NCBI GenBank assembly: GCA_016875735.1
Contig: VGOW01000029.1
Coordinates: 1-44,984 of the forward strand
DNA length: 44,984 nt
Direction: 5' to 3'
Origin: Chloroflexota bacterium
Lineage (GTDB): Bacteria > Chloroflexota > Anaerolineae > Anaerolineales > VGOW01
The notes under the pieces were generated by a model. That model worked only from the letters and a program-made list of their open reading frames with translations. It searched no databases and was not told where the DNA came from. Within the stretch, counting starts at the first letter, position 1. Each line of letters begins with the position of its first letter. Positions 16,876-23,483 of the stretch are shown piece after piece. A program made the position numbers and the translations under genes.

Positions 16876-16918
16876 CCCCTCCCCCTCTCCTGAACAACGC
16901 TCAGGAGAGGGGGAGGGG
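16876..16918. repeat. Perfect 18-bp GC-rich inverted repeat inside the operon
   Basis: Arms 16876-16893 and 16901-16918 are exact complements (CCCCTCCCCCTCTCCTGA), with a 7-nt loop. There is no T-run on the minus strand, so it is more likely an attenuating or processing hairpin, or a REP-type element, than a full terminator. It lies between the enoyl-CoA hydratase and hcrC genes. Confidence 0.75.
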
Positions 16919-16936
16919 CCGGGGGTGGGAGCGTCG

Positions 16937-17719
16937 TCATTTACCGGAGAACTGCGGCTTGCGCTTTTCGCGGAAGGCGCGCAAGCCCTCTTTGTGATCT
17001 TCCGTGCCGAGCAGGATGCTCTGCGCCAAACCTTCCATCATGATGCCAGTCGTCTGATCCACATTAGCAACGTTGTTCAGAATCTTTTTCGCCAGCCCGA
17101 GCGATTGCGGCGCGCGCTTGAGCAGCATCTCGGCGTATTCGCGGGTCTCGGCCATCAGCCGGTCGGCGGGAACGACTCGATTGACGAGGCCGATCCCCTG
17201 CGCTTCTTTCGCTGGAAGCATCGTTCCGGCGAAGATCAACTCTTTGGCTTTGGCTACGCCGATCAATCGCGCGAAGCGGGCGCATCCGCCGATGCCGGGA
17301 ATGAGGCCAATGTAATTTTCGCGGAAGCCGAGCGATGCTTCTTCAGATGCGAAACGGACATCGCACGCCAGCGCCAGTTCGAGTCCGCCGCCCGTCGCCG
17401 CGCCGTTGATTGCCGCAACCACTGGCTTCTCCAGCGTTTCGAGATCTTCGAAGAATTTGATCAGCCTACGGCTGTTGGCGCGGAAGTCGGGCGTGCGCCA
17501 GCCTTTCTCGAAGTGAGCGATGTCGCCGCCCGATGAGAACGCCCGCCCCGCTCCGGTGAAGATGATCACCCGCACCGCCTCGTCGAAGACCAGAGTCTCC
17601 GTGAGCGCGGTGAAGTCGTGGCGCATCTCCATGTTGATCGCGTTGAGGTGATCGGGGCGGTTGAGGATGACGGTGGCAATGCCGCCGCTCAACTCGTATT
17701 GCAGGGTCTTGAATTCCAT
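16937..17719 (-). CDS. Enoyl-CoA hydratase/isomerase family protein (PaaG/PaaF-like)
   Basis: This 260-residue crotonase-fold enzyme starts at 17719, one base after the upstream stop codon. The oxyanion-hole segments are present (AFSSGGDIAHF and INGAATGGGLELALACD). The two acidic catalytic positions of enoyl-CoA hydratases are Glu114 (GGGLELA) and Glu134 (GFRENYIG), both retained. In a phenylacetyl-CoA-type pathway such proteins either isomerise the ring epoxide to an oxepin (PaaG) or hydrate unsaturated acyl-CoAs (PaaF), and sequence reading cannot tell which. A second paralogue lies at 20377-21159 in the same operon, so the pair may divide these roles. Confidence 0.9.
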   Translation of the reverse strand: MEFKTLQYELSGGIATVILNRPDHLNAINMEMRHDFTALTETLVFDEAVRVIIFTGAGRAFSSGGDIAHFEKGWRTPDFRANSRRLIKFFEDLETLEKPVVAAINGAATGGGLELALACDVRFASEEASLGFRENYIGLIPGIGGCARFARLIGVAKAKELIFAGTMLPAKEAQGIGLVNRVVPADRLMAETREYAEMLLKRAPQSLGLAKKILNNVANVDQTTGIMMEGLAQSILLGTEDHKEGLRAFREKRKPQFSGK

Positions 17720-17720
17720 A

Positions 17721-17924
17721 TCAGTCTTCCTCAACCCACCGCACCACGTCGAACACGGTGCGACAATTGCGGCAATAGTATTGTGAGGCAAGCAAGAATT
17801 GCCCAAAGAGCGAAAAGAACTCGGTCTCGGTTGAGCCGCAAAACGGGCAGGCCACCTCCTCATCCGCCCCCCCTGAATCTTGAGGAGTTTGAGATTTGAG
17901 ATTGGAGATTGCTTCATTGTTCAT
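17721..17924 (-). CDS. PaaD C-terminal zinc-ribbon as a separate small protein
   Basis: A 67-residue protein carries CPFCGSTETEFFSLFG followed by YYCRNCRTVFDVV, a four-cysteine zinc ribbon (C-x2-C about 20 residues before C-x2-C). This is the C-terminal domain of canonical PaaD, the assembly factor for phenylacetyl-CoA epoxidase, where it normally follows a DUF59/MIP18 domain in one chain. The DUF59 part is a separate gene at 18967-19377, with paaB-like and paaC genes in between. The frame overlaps the end of paaC by 11 nt. The first 19 or so residues (NNEAISNLKSQTPQDS) are encoded by spacer-like DNA and may be dispensable. The next gene starts one base after the stop. Confidence 0.8.
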   Translation of the reverse strand: MNNEAISNLKSQTPQDSGGADEEVACPFCGSTETEFFSLFGQFLLASQYYCRNCRTVFDVVRWVEED

Positions 17925-18561
17925 TGGCTTCCATCCCGCGCTCGTTCAACAACGATTTCATTTCCACAATCCACCGCGCGCGGAGCGAGTCGGCGCTTTC
18001 GGAGAGCGTGCCGTCGGCGGTCAATGTTCCATTGTAAGCCGAGGCCAGCCATTGCGCCGTCGGCGCCCACACCCGATTCACGGCGGCTTGCGCGGCGGCG
18101 CGCGTCCCAGCGTTGGCGGCCAATCGCTTGAGCCAGCCTTCGGCGTACAGGCGATGAAATTTTTCTTCCTGCAAAATTTTGCCCGCGCGCTGGCGAAGCG
18201 GCTCGTAGCGTGACTCGCGCGCGGCTTCGAACACCAATGAAAGGGCGCGGTCGAGCAACGCGCACGCGGCCACGAACTCGGCCCAACTCGCAAACGGCGC
18301 GTCGAGCAACGAAAGGTTGAAGCGCCGATCTCGTTTCTCTTCGCGGGTGTAGGCTTCGGGCGCGTCGGGCATCGAACTGAGCGCGGCGTACAAACTGCGC
18401 GCGTGCCCCAACTCATCCTGCGTCATCGCCGCCGCCGCCACCGCCGCTTCGAGCGTCGGCGCCCCGTTCGTCCATTCGGAGAAGCGGCGGCCCAGCGCAT
18501 ATTTGTTGTCGGCCAAGCCGATGATCAAATCGGCCAACGCATTTTGAGTGACTTGAGACAC
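17914..18561 (-). CDS. paaC: 1,2-phenylacetyl-CoA epoxidase structural subunit PaaC
   Basis: This 215-residue four-helix ferritin-like protein is the non-catalytic partner of PaaA in the phenylacetyl-CoA monooxygenase. The first half-motif is QDELGHAR (Glu50, His53) and the second is QEEKFHRLYAEGW (Glu132, Glu133, His136). PaaC homologues keep traces of these ligands without a functional di-iron site. The N-terminus (NALADLIIGLADNKYALGRRFSEW) and the QWLASAYNGTL stretch are typical of the family. Genes on both sides abut or overlap, so it is translated as part of the paa unit. It could be mistaken for a second catalytic subunit, but the pairing with the PaaA-like gene at 19381 argues for PaaC. 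Confidence 0.88.
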   Translation of the reverse strand: MSQVTQNALADLIIGLADNKYALGRRFSEWTNGAPTLEAAVAAAAMTQDELGHARSLYAALSSMPDAPEAYTREEKRDRRFNLSLLDAPFASWAEFVAACALLDRALSLVFEAARESRYEPLRQRAGKILQEEKFHRLYAEGWLKRLAANAGTRAAAQAAVNRVWAPTAQWLASAYNGTLTADGTLSESADSLRARWIVEMKSLLNERGMEANEQ

Positions 18562-18566
18562 GGACT

Positions 18567-18752
18567 CTACTCCATGGGGATGACGCGAACGACCGACGAC
18601 TCGGGGGCGGCGACCATTTCGAGCCAGCCCTCGCCGAATCGTTCGCGGGCGATCCGACTCAACTCATCGGGCCCACTCTCAACCGTGATCGCGCCGAGAT
18701 ACTCCAGCGGCTGTTGATATTCTTTTCGCCCGAAGATGAGAAACGTGTTCAT
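18567..18752 (-). CDS. paaB: Short PaaB-like protein 2
   Basis: A 61-residue protein (MNTFLIFGRKEYQQPLEYLGAITVESGPDELSR...) starts at the ATG overlapping the previous stop (TGATG); a GTG three bases earlier is also possible. The pattern of a beta strand with FGRKxxxxPLxYLGxI, a helix containing ARERFG, and a final strand ending in VRVIP resembles the PaaB subunit. PaaB stabilises phenylacetyl-CoA epoxidase and is usually about 95 residues, so this version is markedly short. It is the second of two adjacent PaaB-like genes. Assignment rests mainly on position and the strand/helix pattern. Confidence 0.68.
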   Translation of the reverse strand: MNTFLIFGRKEYQQPLEYLGAITVESGPDELSRIARERFGEGWLEMVAAPESSVVRVIPME

Positions 18753-18970
18753 CACGGCGCCTCGACGATGTGAATGACTGCCCGGCGCGGCACAGCGATC
18801 ATTTCACTCCACGTCCATTCTTGATACACGGTGAAAGCATACACCCGCGCCAGTTCGACGTCCGGCGCGACGACGTTGCCCACATATCGCAATGGGTCTT
18901 CTGGTTTGATTTTGGCGAATACGTCGTACACGTCGCCCGCTGGTGATTCAGTCTTGCGGCTCTGAGTCAT
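18752..18970 (-). CDS. paaB: PaaB-like protein 1
   Basis: The 72-residue product begins MTQSRKTESPAGDVYDVFAK at an ATG overlapping the stop of the DUF59 gene by 4 nt. The core PLRYVGNVVAPDVELARVYAFTVYQEWTWSEMIAVPRR fits the PaaB fold, in which a short helix bearing an aromatic-rich segment is followed by a strand with a VP motif. PaaB is an obligatory small subunit of the phenylacetyl-CoA epoxidase complex. It is shorter than proteobacterial PaaB and is followed immediately by a second, more diverged copy. Confidence 0.75.
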   Translation of the reverse strand: MTQSRKTESPAGDVYDVFAKIKPEDPLRYVGNVVAPDVELARVYAFTVYQEWTWSEMIAVPRRAVIHIVEAP

Positions 18971-19377
18971 ATGGCTACCCCGAATCGCCGCAGACGCTCT
19001 TTGCCTTTTTCGGTCAACCGGTTTCTCGTCCACGGCGGGTCCCAAACAATTTCGATCTGCACACTGTCCACGCCCGGCTCGCGCAACAGCCGCGCGCGAA
19101 TATCCTCGACGATGAAATCCATGCACGGGCAGCCCATCGCCGTGAAGGTGAGCATGACGAACACGGCGCCCCCGTCACAGCGGAGTCCGTAGATCAACCC
19201 CATGTCCACCACACTGATCGGAAATTCGGGATCGGCCACATCATCGAGCGCGGCCCACAGCGGCAGATCGGCCGGCAGGGCAGCGGCGCGCGCAATGTGG
19301 GCGCGATTCACATGCTCGTTGCCCACCGCTTCATTGTTCACGGCAAAGCCGTCCTGTAGGATTGTTTCATTGTTCAT
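18967..19377 (-). CDS. paaD: PaaD-like DUF59/MIP18 protein lacking its zinc ribbon
   Basis: A 136-residue protein whose residues about 38-136 are a DUF59 (MIP18/SufT) domain: LDDVADPEFPISVVDMGLIYGL, the Cys-containing TFTAMGCPCMDFIVEDI, then VWDPPWTRNRLTEKGKERLRRFG. PaaD proteins contain this domain and are needed to assemble the epoxidase, probably at its metal centre. The usual C-terminal zinc ribbon is absent; a separate gene at 17721-17924 encodes it. The first 30 or so residues are partly encoded by CATTGTTCATT-type repeat DNA, so the true start may be internal. The gap to paaA upstream is 3 nt. Confidence 0.85.
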   Translation of the reverse strand: MNNETILQDGFAVNNEAVGNEHVNRAHIARAAALPADLPLWAALDDVADPEFPISVVDMGLIYGLRCDGGAVFVMLTFTAMGCPCMDFIVEDIRARLLREPGVDSVQIEIVWDPPWTRNRLTEKGKERLRRFGVAI

Positions 19378-19380
19378 CGT

Positions 19381-20316
19381 TCATTGCTTCATCGCCGCCA
19401 ACTCGCGGTGTCCGCGCTGAACATTGCCCACGAACTGAGCATTCATCGGGCCGCGCGCTTTCCATCGTTTCAATACCTCGTCCCACGAGATCGGCCCCTT
19501 CTCGAACAGCCATCGCTTGTTTTTGGCATCGAACTCGCAGGGGAAGGGGAAATCGAAAACATATTGGCCCTGCCCTTTGTCGAAGTGAACCGGCAGACGC
19601 AAGCCCAATTCCTCGCAGAGTGGCACGCCGGTACTCATCCAAATTTGCCGCAGGGTATTGTTGGTGCTGCCTTTGAAACCGTAGTCGAGCTGCTCGGTGT
19701 GCTTCTTGAGATCATCCGGCAAGCCGAACCACTCCATCGTGAGAGGGAACATCCAATCAATGGCTCGCTGAAGTTTCTCGCGCCCGCTTGGCTCCTCGAC
19801 GATCTTTCGCATCCATGTTTCGCCGTGCCGCAAGTGGAAGTTCTCTTCGCGATCCACTTTGGTGAGCGCGCGCTTCCACGGCCCGAAGGTGCTGTGCTTG
19901 AACACATCGCCGAGCAACACGTAACCAGCGCGATCATAGAAGGCGTTGGCGACGACGAGCTCCACCCACGTTTCGAGGGACACGTCGAATGCGTAGGGGT
20001 ATTTGAACTCTTCCGGCCTGCGCTCGTAGATCAACTCTTCTTTGTTCACGCCCAAATCTTCGAGCAAACGATAAGCGATATGAGCGTGCCCTAACTCATC
20101 CTGAATGATGCCCATCGCCGAAACGTAAGCGTTGATCGACGGGGCATCTTGCGCGGCATAATAGTACGCGGGGGCGCTGATCAACTCCGTGTCCGCCGAC
20201 ACGGTGAGGATGCGCTTGATGCCTTCAAGATACACCGGGCTCATCTGATCGACGGTTTCCATCAGGCGGCCTTCGGCGAGGCGGGTTTTGACGTCGGCTT
20301 CGGTGGCAGGGATCAT
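19381..20316 (-). CDS. paaA: 1,2-phenylacetyl-CoA epoxidase catalytic subunit PaaA
   Basis: PaaA uses a di-iron site and O2 to epoxidise the aromatic ring of phenylacetyl-CoA, the key step of the hybrid aerobic pathway. The 311-residue product matches the family length. Likely iron ligands are Glu44, Glu74 and His77 (QDELGHAH), Glu119 (WVELVVAN), and Glu158 and His161 (REENFHLRHGE). The AMGIIQDELGHA and AFYDRAGYVLLGD stretches are typical. The start at 20316 leaves a 60-nt spacer to the upstream hydratase gene that contains a dispersed repeat. The dedicated reductase PaaE, the ligase PaaK and the ring-opening PaaZ are not in this window, so electrons must come from elsewhere. Confidence 0.9.
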   Translation of the reverse strand: MIPATEADVKTRLAEGRLMETVDQMSPVYLEGIKRILTVSADTELISAPAYYYAAQDAPSINAYVSAMGIIQDELGHAHIAYRLLEDLGVNKEELIYERRPEEFKYPYAFDVSLETWVELVVANAFYDRAGYVLLGDVFKHSTFGPWKRALTKVDREENFHLRHGETWMRKIVEEPSGREKLQRAIDWMFPLTMEWFGLPDDLKKHTEQLDYGFKGSTNNTLRQIWMSTGVPLCEELGLRLPVHFDKGQGQYVFDFPFPCEFDAKNKRWLFEKGPISWDEVLKRWKARGPMNAQFVGNVQRGHRELAAMKQ

Positions 20317-20321
20317 GGTTC

Positions 20322-20376
20322 ACTCGTGGGGCGGGAAGGCGTGGAGCGTGGGGCGAATCGCTTCACCCTCCACACT
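20322..20376. repeat. Dispersed intergenic repeat, copy 2
   Basis: The spacer reads GGCGTGGAGCGTGGGGCGAA followed by TCGCTTCACCCTCCAC, closely matching the complement of the spacer at 13900-13963. Both copies separate genes of the same minus-strand operon, but in opposite orientation. Confidence 0.6.
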
Positions 20377-21159
20377 TTACTTACCTCGATACACGGGCGC
20401 TCGTTTCTCGGCGAAAGCGGTGAGGCCTTCCTTTGCATCTTCGGTGTCGAACAGCGGCTCGATCAATTTCCGTTCGAGCGCGAGGCCGTCGGTCAGAGTC
20501 ATGGCGACGCCTTGATACACGCATTGCTTGATTCGGGCAATCGCCAGACTCGCTCCGGCGGCCACTTTCCGCGCATAGGCTTCCGTCTCTTCCATCAGTT
20601 TATCCGCCGGAAAGACGCGGTTGATGATGCCGAGTCGGAGCGCATCATCGGGAGCCGCCGCCTCGCCAGTGAGCATCAGTTCCAATGCTTTATTCGCGCC
20701 GATGAGTCGCGGCAGGCGCTGTGTGCCGCCGTTGCCCGGCAGTAACCCCAGAGTCACTTCGGGCAGGCCCATTCGATATTTGCCTTCGGCGGCGAAACGG
20801 AGGTCGCAAGCCAGAGCCATTTCCAGCCCGCCACCCATCGCGTGGCCGTTGATCGCGGCGACGTACACTTTGTCGCTGGAGGCCATTTTGTCGAGCGCGC
20901 GGTGCGCGGTGCGAATCATTTCCATGTTGGCGGCCGTGGTGTTTGCCAAAAACGCTTTGATGTCCGCGCCGCCGGAAAAGAATTTCTCCGACGCGCTTTT
21001 GAGGATCACCACTTTCACTCCGCTCTCGGCGTTGGCCGCATCCACCGCGGCATCCAGATCGCGCATGAAGCCGATCTCGTAGCTGTTGGCCGGAGGGCGA
21101 TTGAGAGTGATGTAGCCGATAACGTCTGACTTCGAAAAAGTGACAACGGGCTCAGCCAT
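20377..21159 (-). CDS. Enoyl-CoA hydratase (crotonase family)
   Basis: This 260-residue crotonase-fold enzyme has both catalytic glutamates of true enoyl-CoA hydratases: Glu113 (MGGGLEMALACD) and Glu134 (GLPEVTLGLLPGNGG). The acyl-CoA oxyanion loops (FFSGGADIKAF, AAINGHAMGG) and the closing segment (TEDAKEGLTAFAEKR) are canonical. In this operon it most likely acts in the beta-oxidation-like steps after ring opening. It lies 45 nt after the aldehyde dehydrogenase gene; that spacer is low-complexity DNA (repeats of GAGTTTGGAGTTTGAG). Confidence 0.93.
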   Translation of the reverse strand: MAEPVVTFSKSDVIGYITLNRPPANSYEIGFMRDLDAAVDAANAESGVKVVILKSASEKFFSGGADIKAFLANTTAANMEMIRTAHRALDKMASSDKVYVAAINGHAMGGGLEMALACDLRFAAEGKYRMGLPEVTLGLLPGNGGTQRLPRLIGANKALELMLTGEAAAPDDALRLGIINRVFPADKLMEETEAYARKVAAGASLAIARIKQCVYQGVAMTLTDGLALERKLIEPLFDTEDAKEGLTAFAEKRAPVYRGK

Positions 21160-21204
21160 TGAGAGTCTCCTGTGGGTTTAGAGTTTGGAGTTTGAGTTTT
21201 GAGA

Positions 21205-22671
21205 TTACTCCCAGTCCAACCCGCCAAACACCGCGCCTTTATTTTCGAGATAGTAGTCCACCGCTTCGGGGCCATGTTCGTGCCCGATGCCCGAAGCCTT
21301 CGTGCCGCCAAATGGCAGTTCGTCATAGCCGTAATGAATCTGATTCACCCACGTGACCCCGGCTTGAATCTCGCGCACCGCGCGATTGGCCCACGACATG
21401 TTTTGAGTCCAAATGGATGAGCCGAGCCCCCACTGGCTGTTGTTGGCTTTTTGAATCGCCTCGTCGAGCGATTTCACTTTCCACACCGGCAGCACCGGCC
21501 CGAACACTTCCTCGGTGGCGAGTTTGCTATCTTCGGGAACGTCGGCCACAAGCGCCGGTTCGAAGAAGTGGCCGCTCGCCAGCGCGGGATCATCGGGGCG
21601 TTTGCCGCCGACGAGAATCTTCGCGCCTTTCGCAACCGCGTCGGCCAACTGCCCTTCGATCTCTTCACGCTGAAACGCGGTGTGCAGCGGCCCCATTCGA
21701 ATGAACGGCTTCTCCGGTTTCGTCGCCCCGTCGCCCACGCGATACCCGGCTACCTTCTCCGCCAAACTTTCCACAAACTTGTCGTACACCGACTCGAAAA
21801 CATACAGCCGCTTCACCGCGAGGCACTGCTGTCCGGCATTCCAATATCGGCCCACCACCACGCCGCTCACCGCGCGTTTCACATCGGCGTCTGGGCAAAT
21901 GATGCACGGGTCGGAGCCGCCGAGTTCGAGCGTCACGCGTTTGAAATCCGGCCCGGCCAATTGCATCACCCGCCGCCCCGTCTCCGATGATCCGGTGAGC
22001 GCAACGCGGCGCACAGCAGGGTGCGTGATCAAATGTTCGCCGACGACGCTTCCCGATCCGGTGAGGCATTGCAACACACCGGGCGGGAGTCCGGCTTCGT
22101 TGAGCAGGCCGATGATCTTGAGTGTGGCGAGCGGAGTCGTCTTCGCCGGTTTGAGGATGATGGCGTTTCCGGCGATGAGCGCCGGGCCCACTTTGGTGCC
22201 CATGAGGGTGAGCGGAAAATTCCACGGGACGATTCCGGCGCACACCCCCACCGGGCGTTTGAGGACGAGGCCGTAGGCATGTTTGCCGAGCGCGGGCGGC
22301 AGTGGAACTTGCGCGCCGCGAATCTTGCTCGCCATCCCGGCATAAAATTCCATGCCGTGCAAAAAGTGATGCAGTTCGCCCGACGCCTCGAACAGCGGCT
22401 TACCTTGCTCGGCGGTGAGCAGTGCAGCGATCTCTTTCGCCTGCGCTTCGACGGCCTGAATGCCTTTGCGGAGGAGCGCGGCGCGATCATCGGGCGAGGT
22501 GTCGGCCCATGCGGCGGAGGCGGCCTGCGCCGCCTTCACGGCGGCGTCCACGTCCTCTCTGCCCGCCAATGGAACAGAGTCCACCACGTTCCCGTTGGCC
22601 GGGCTCTTCACCTCGTACGTCTCACCGCTCGACGCATCAGCCCACTGCCCGTTGACAAACATCTTCGCCAT
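21205..22671 (-). CDS. NAD(P)-dependent aldehyde dehydrogenase
   Basis: This 488-residue aldehyde dehydrogenase superfamily protein starts at ATG 22671, which has GAGGAG upstream. The cofactor and active-site elements are complete: PWNFPLTL (about 149-156), LTGSSETGRR (about 225-234), the general base Glu249 in LELGGSDP, the nucleophile Cys283 in GQQCLAVKR, and EEVFGPVLPV near the C-terminus. It would oxidise an aldehyde to an acid. In an aromatic degradation operon, phenylacetaldehyde or the semialdehyde formed on ring cleavage are natural candidates, though the sequence alone does not identify the substrate. It is the first structural gene after the TetR regulator, 16 nt downstream. Confidence 0.93.
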   Translation of the reverse strand: MAKMFVNGQWADASSGETYEVKSPANGNVVDSVPLAGREDVDAAVKAAQAASAAWADTSPDDRAALLRKGIQAVEAQAKEIAALLTAEQGKPLFEASGELHHFLHGMEFYAGMASKIRGAQVPLPPALGKHAYGLVLKRPVGVCAGIVPWNFPLTLMGTKVGPALIAGNAIILKPAKTTPLATLKIIGLLNEAGLPPGVLQCLTGSGSVVGEHLITHPAVRRVALTGSSETGRRVMQLAGPDFKRVTLELGGSDPCIICPDADVKRAVSGVVVGRYWNAGQQCLAVKRLYVFESVYDKFVESLAEKVAGYRVGDGATKPEKPFIRMGPLHTAFQREEIEGQLADAVAKGAKILVGGKRPDDPALASGHFFEPALVADVPEDSKLATEEVFGPVLPVWKVKSLDEAIQKANNSQWGLGSSIWTQNMSWANRAVREIQAGVTWVNQIHYGYDELPFGGTKASGIGHEHGPEAVDYYLENKGAVFGGLDWE

Positions 22672-22687
22672 ATCGAATGACTCCTCG

Positions 22688-23275
22688 TTATTGTGTATTG
22701 CCCGCACCGCTGAAAAACAAATCCACCACGTAATCGGCCATCGCCGCGCGATCGCTAAAAATCTTCTGCGCGTAATCGGTGATCATCACTTCGACCAGCG
22801 CCACGTGCATCCACGCCAGCAAACGCGGGTCGGCGTCGGCCAACTCGCCGTCGCGTATTCCGTCGCGGACAATTTTCTCCACCTGCTCCGGCAATGCAGA
22901 TTGATACGCGCGCACGAGGCGCTCGCGGGTGGGGTTGCGAAAAATGTTGATGTCCCGCCGGACGAGTTTGATCAGCTCGCGTTTTTGAGGCGGCAGCTGC
23001 AAAAAACTCTCCACCACTCGCTTCATGCGTTCGCGGCAACTGCCCGCGCTCTCCGCCGCCGACTTGAATATGGCTTGCTTCTCTTTCAAATCGGCGTGCA
23101 TCATCTCAAGGTACAACGACTCCTTGCTAGGAAAATGGTGATACAACGCGCCTTTGGTCACGCCGGCCGCATCGGCAATCTCAGTCATCGTCACGTCGGC
23201 ATAATTCTTGTCGAGGAAGAGAGTCTGAGCCGCGCTCAAAATGCTGGCAATCGTCGCTGTGGATTTTGCGTACAT
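22688..23275 (-). CDS. TetR/AcrR-family transcriptional regulator
   Basis: The 195-residue protein has an N-terminal helix-turn-helix (about 10-55: ILSAAQTLFLDKNYADVTMTEIADAAGVTKGALYHHFPSKE in pieces) and a helical ligand-binding C-terminus. It is the promoter-proximal gene of the aromatic operon, like PaaR in some phenylacetate clusters, where an aryl-CoA relieves repression. A clear promoter and an overlapping inverted repeat lie just upstream, which indicates autoregulation together with control of the 13 genes that follow. The effector is unknown. Confidence 0.92.
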   Translation of the reverse strand: MYAKSTATIASILSAAQTLFLDKNYADVTMTEIADAAGVTKGALYHHFPSKESLYLEMMHADLKEKQAIFKSAAESAGSCRERMKRVVESFLQLPPQKRELIKLVRRDINIFRNPTRERLVRAYQSALPEQVEKIVRDGIRDGELADADPRLLAWMHVALVEVMITDYAQKIFSDRAAMADYVVDLFFSGAGNTQ

Positions 23276-23285
23276 GACGACAAAT

Positions 23286-23303
23286 ACATACCAATGGGTA
23301 TGT
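23286..23303 (-). promoter_or_regulatory. Predicted TetR operator
   Basis: A perfect 7-bp inverted repeat, ACATACC-AATG-GGTATGT, lies between the promoter and the TetR start codon and covers the predicted transcription start. The ACATACC/GGTATGT half-sites are a common TetR-family operator type. A bound dimer would block RNA polymerase. Confidence 0.82.
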
Positions 23304-23307
23304 TTTG

Positions 23308-23336
23308 ATAATAGCAGTTTCGGCGCGGCCTGTCAA
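23308..23336 (-). promoter_or_regulatory. Promoter of the TetR/aromatic operon
   Basis: On the minus strand a consensus -35 TTGACA (23336-23331) is followed, after 17 bp, by the -10 TATTAT (23313-23308). Predicted start of transcription is near 23301, giving a leader of about 25 nt. Confidence 0.85.
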
Positions 23337-23401
23337 GAATCAATTTCCCGGTGTGACGCCGACACTGAGCCCGGCCCTGCTCCGAATGGGACTCGGGTCA
23401 A

Positions 23402-23431
23402 TTGTGACTTCGGGGCGTGGTAACGTATAAT
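23402..23431 (+). promoter_or_regulatory. Promoter of the VWA-FHA gene
   Basis: A -35-like TTGTGA (23402-23407) and a perfect -10 TATAAT (23426-23431) are 18 bp apart. The predicted start near 23438 lies past the GTG at 23436, so translation is expected from the ATG at 23484. Confidence 0.65.
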
Positions 23432-23483
23432 TGCCGTGTCAAATCGCCACGCGCACCAACGATCCCTTTCCAATGGTTGGCCT

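Noticed and set aside
16876-16918. Strong hairpin considered as a transcription terminator
   Set aside because: No T-run follows on the minus strand, and genes on both sides belong to one pathway. It is kept as an inverted repeat with possible attenuating effect.
23436-23483. GTG start adding 16 residues to VWA-FHA protein 1
   Set aside because: The predicted transcription start lies at or after this codon, and the polar extension would spoil the signal peptide.
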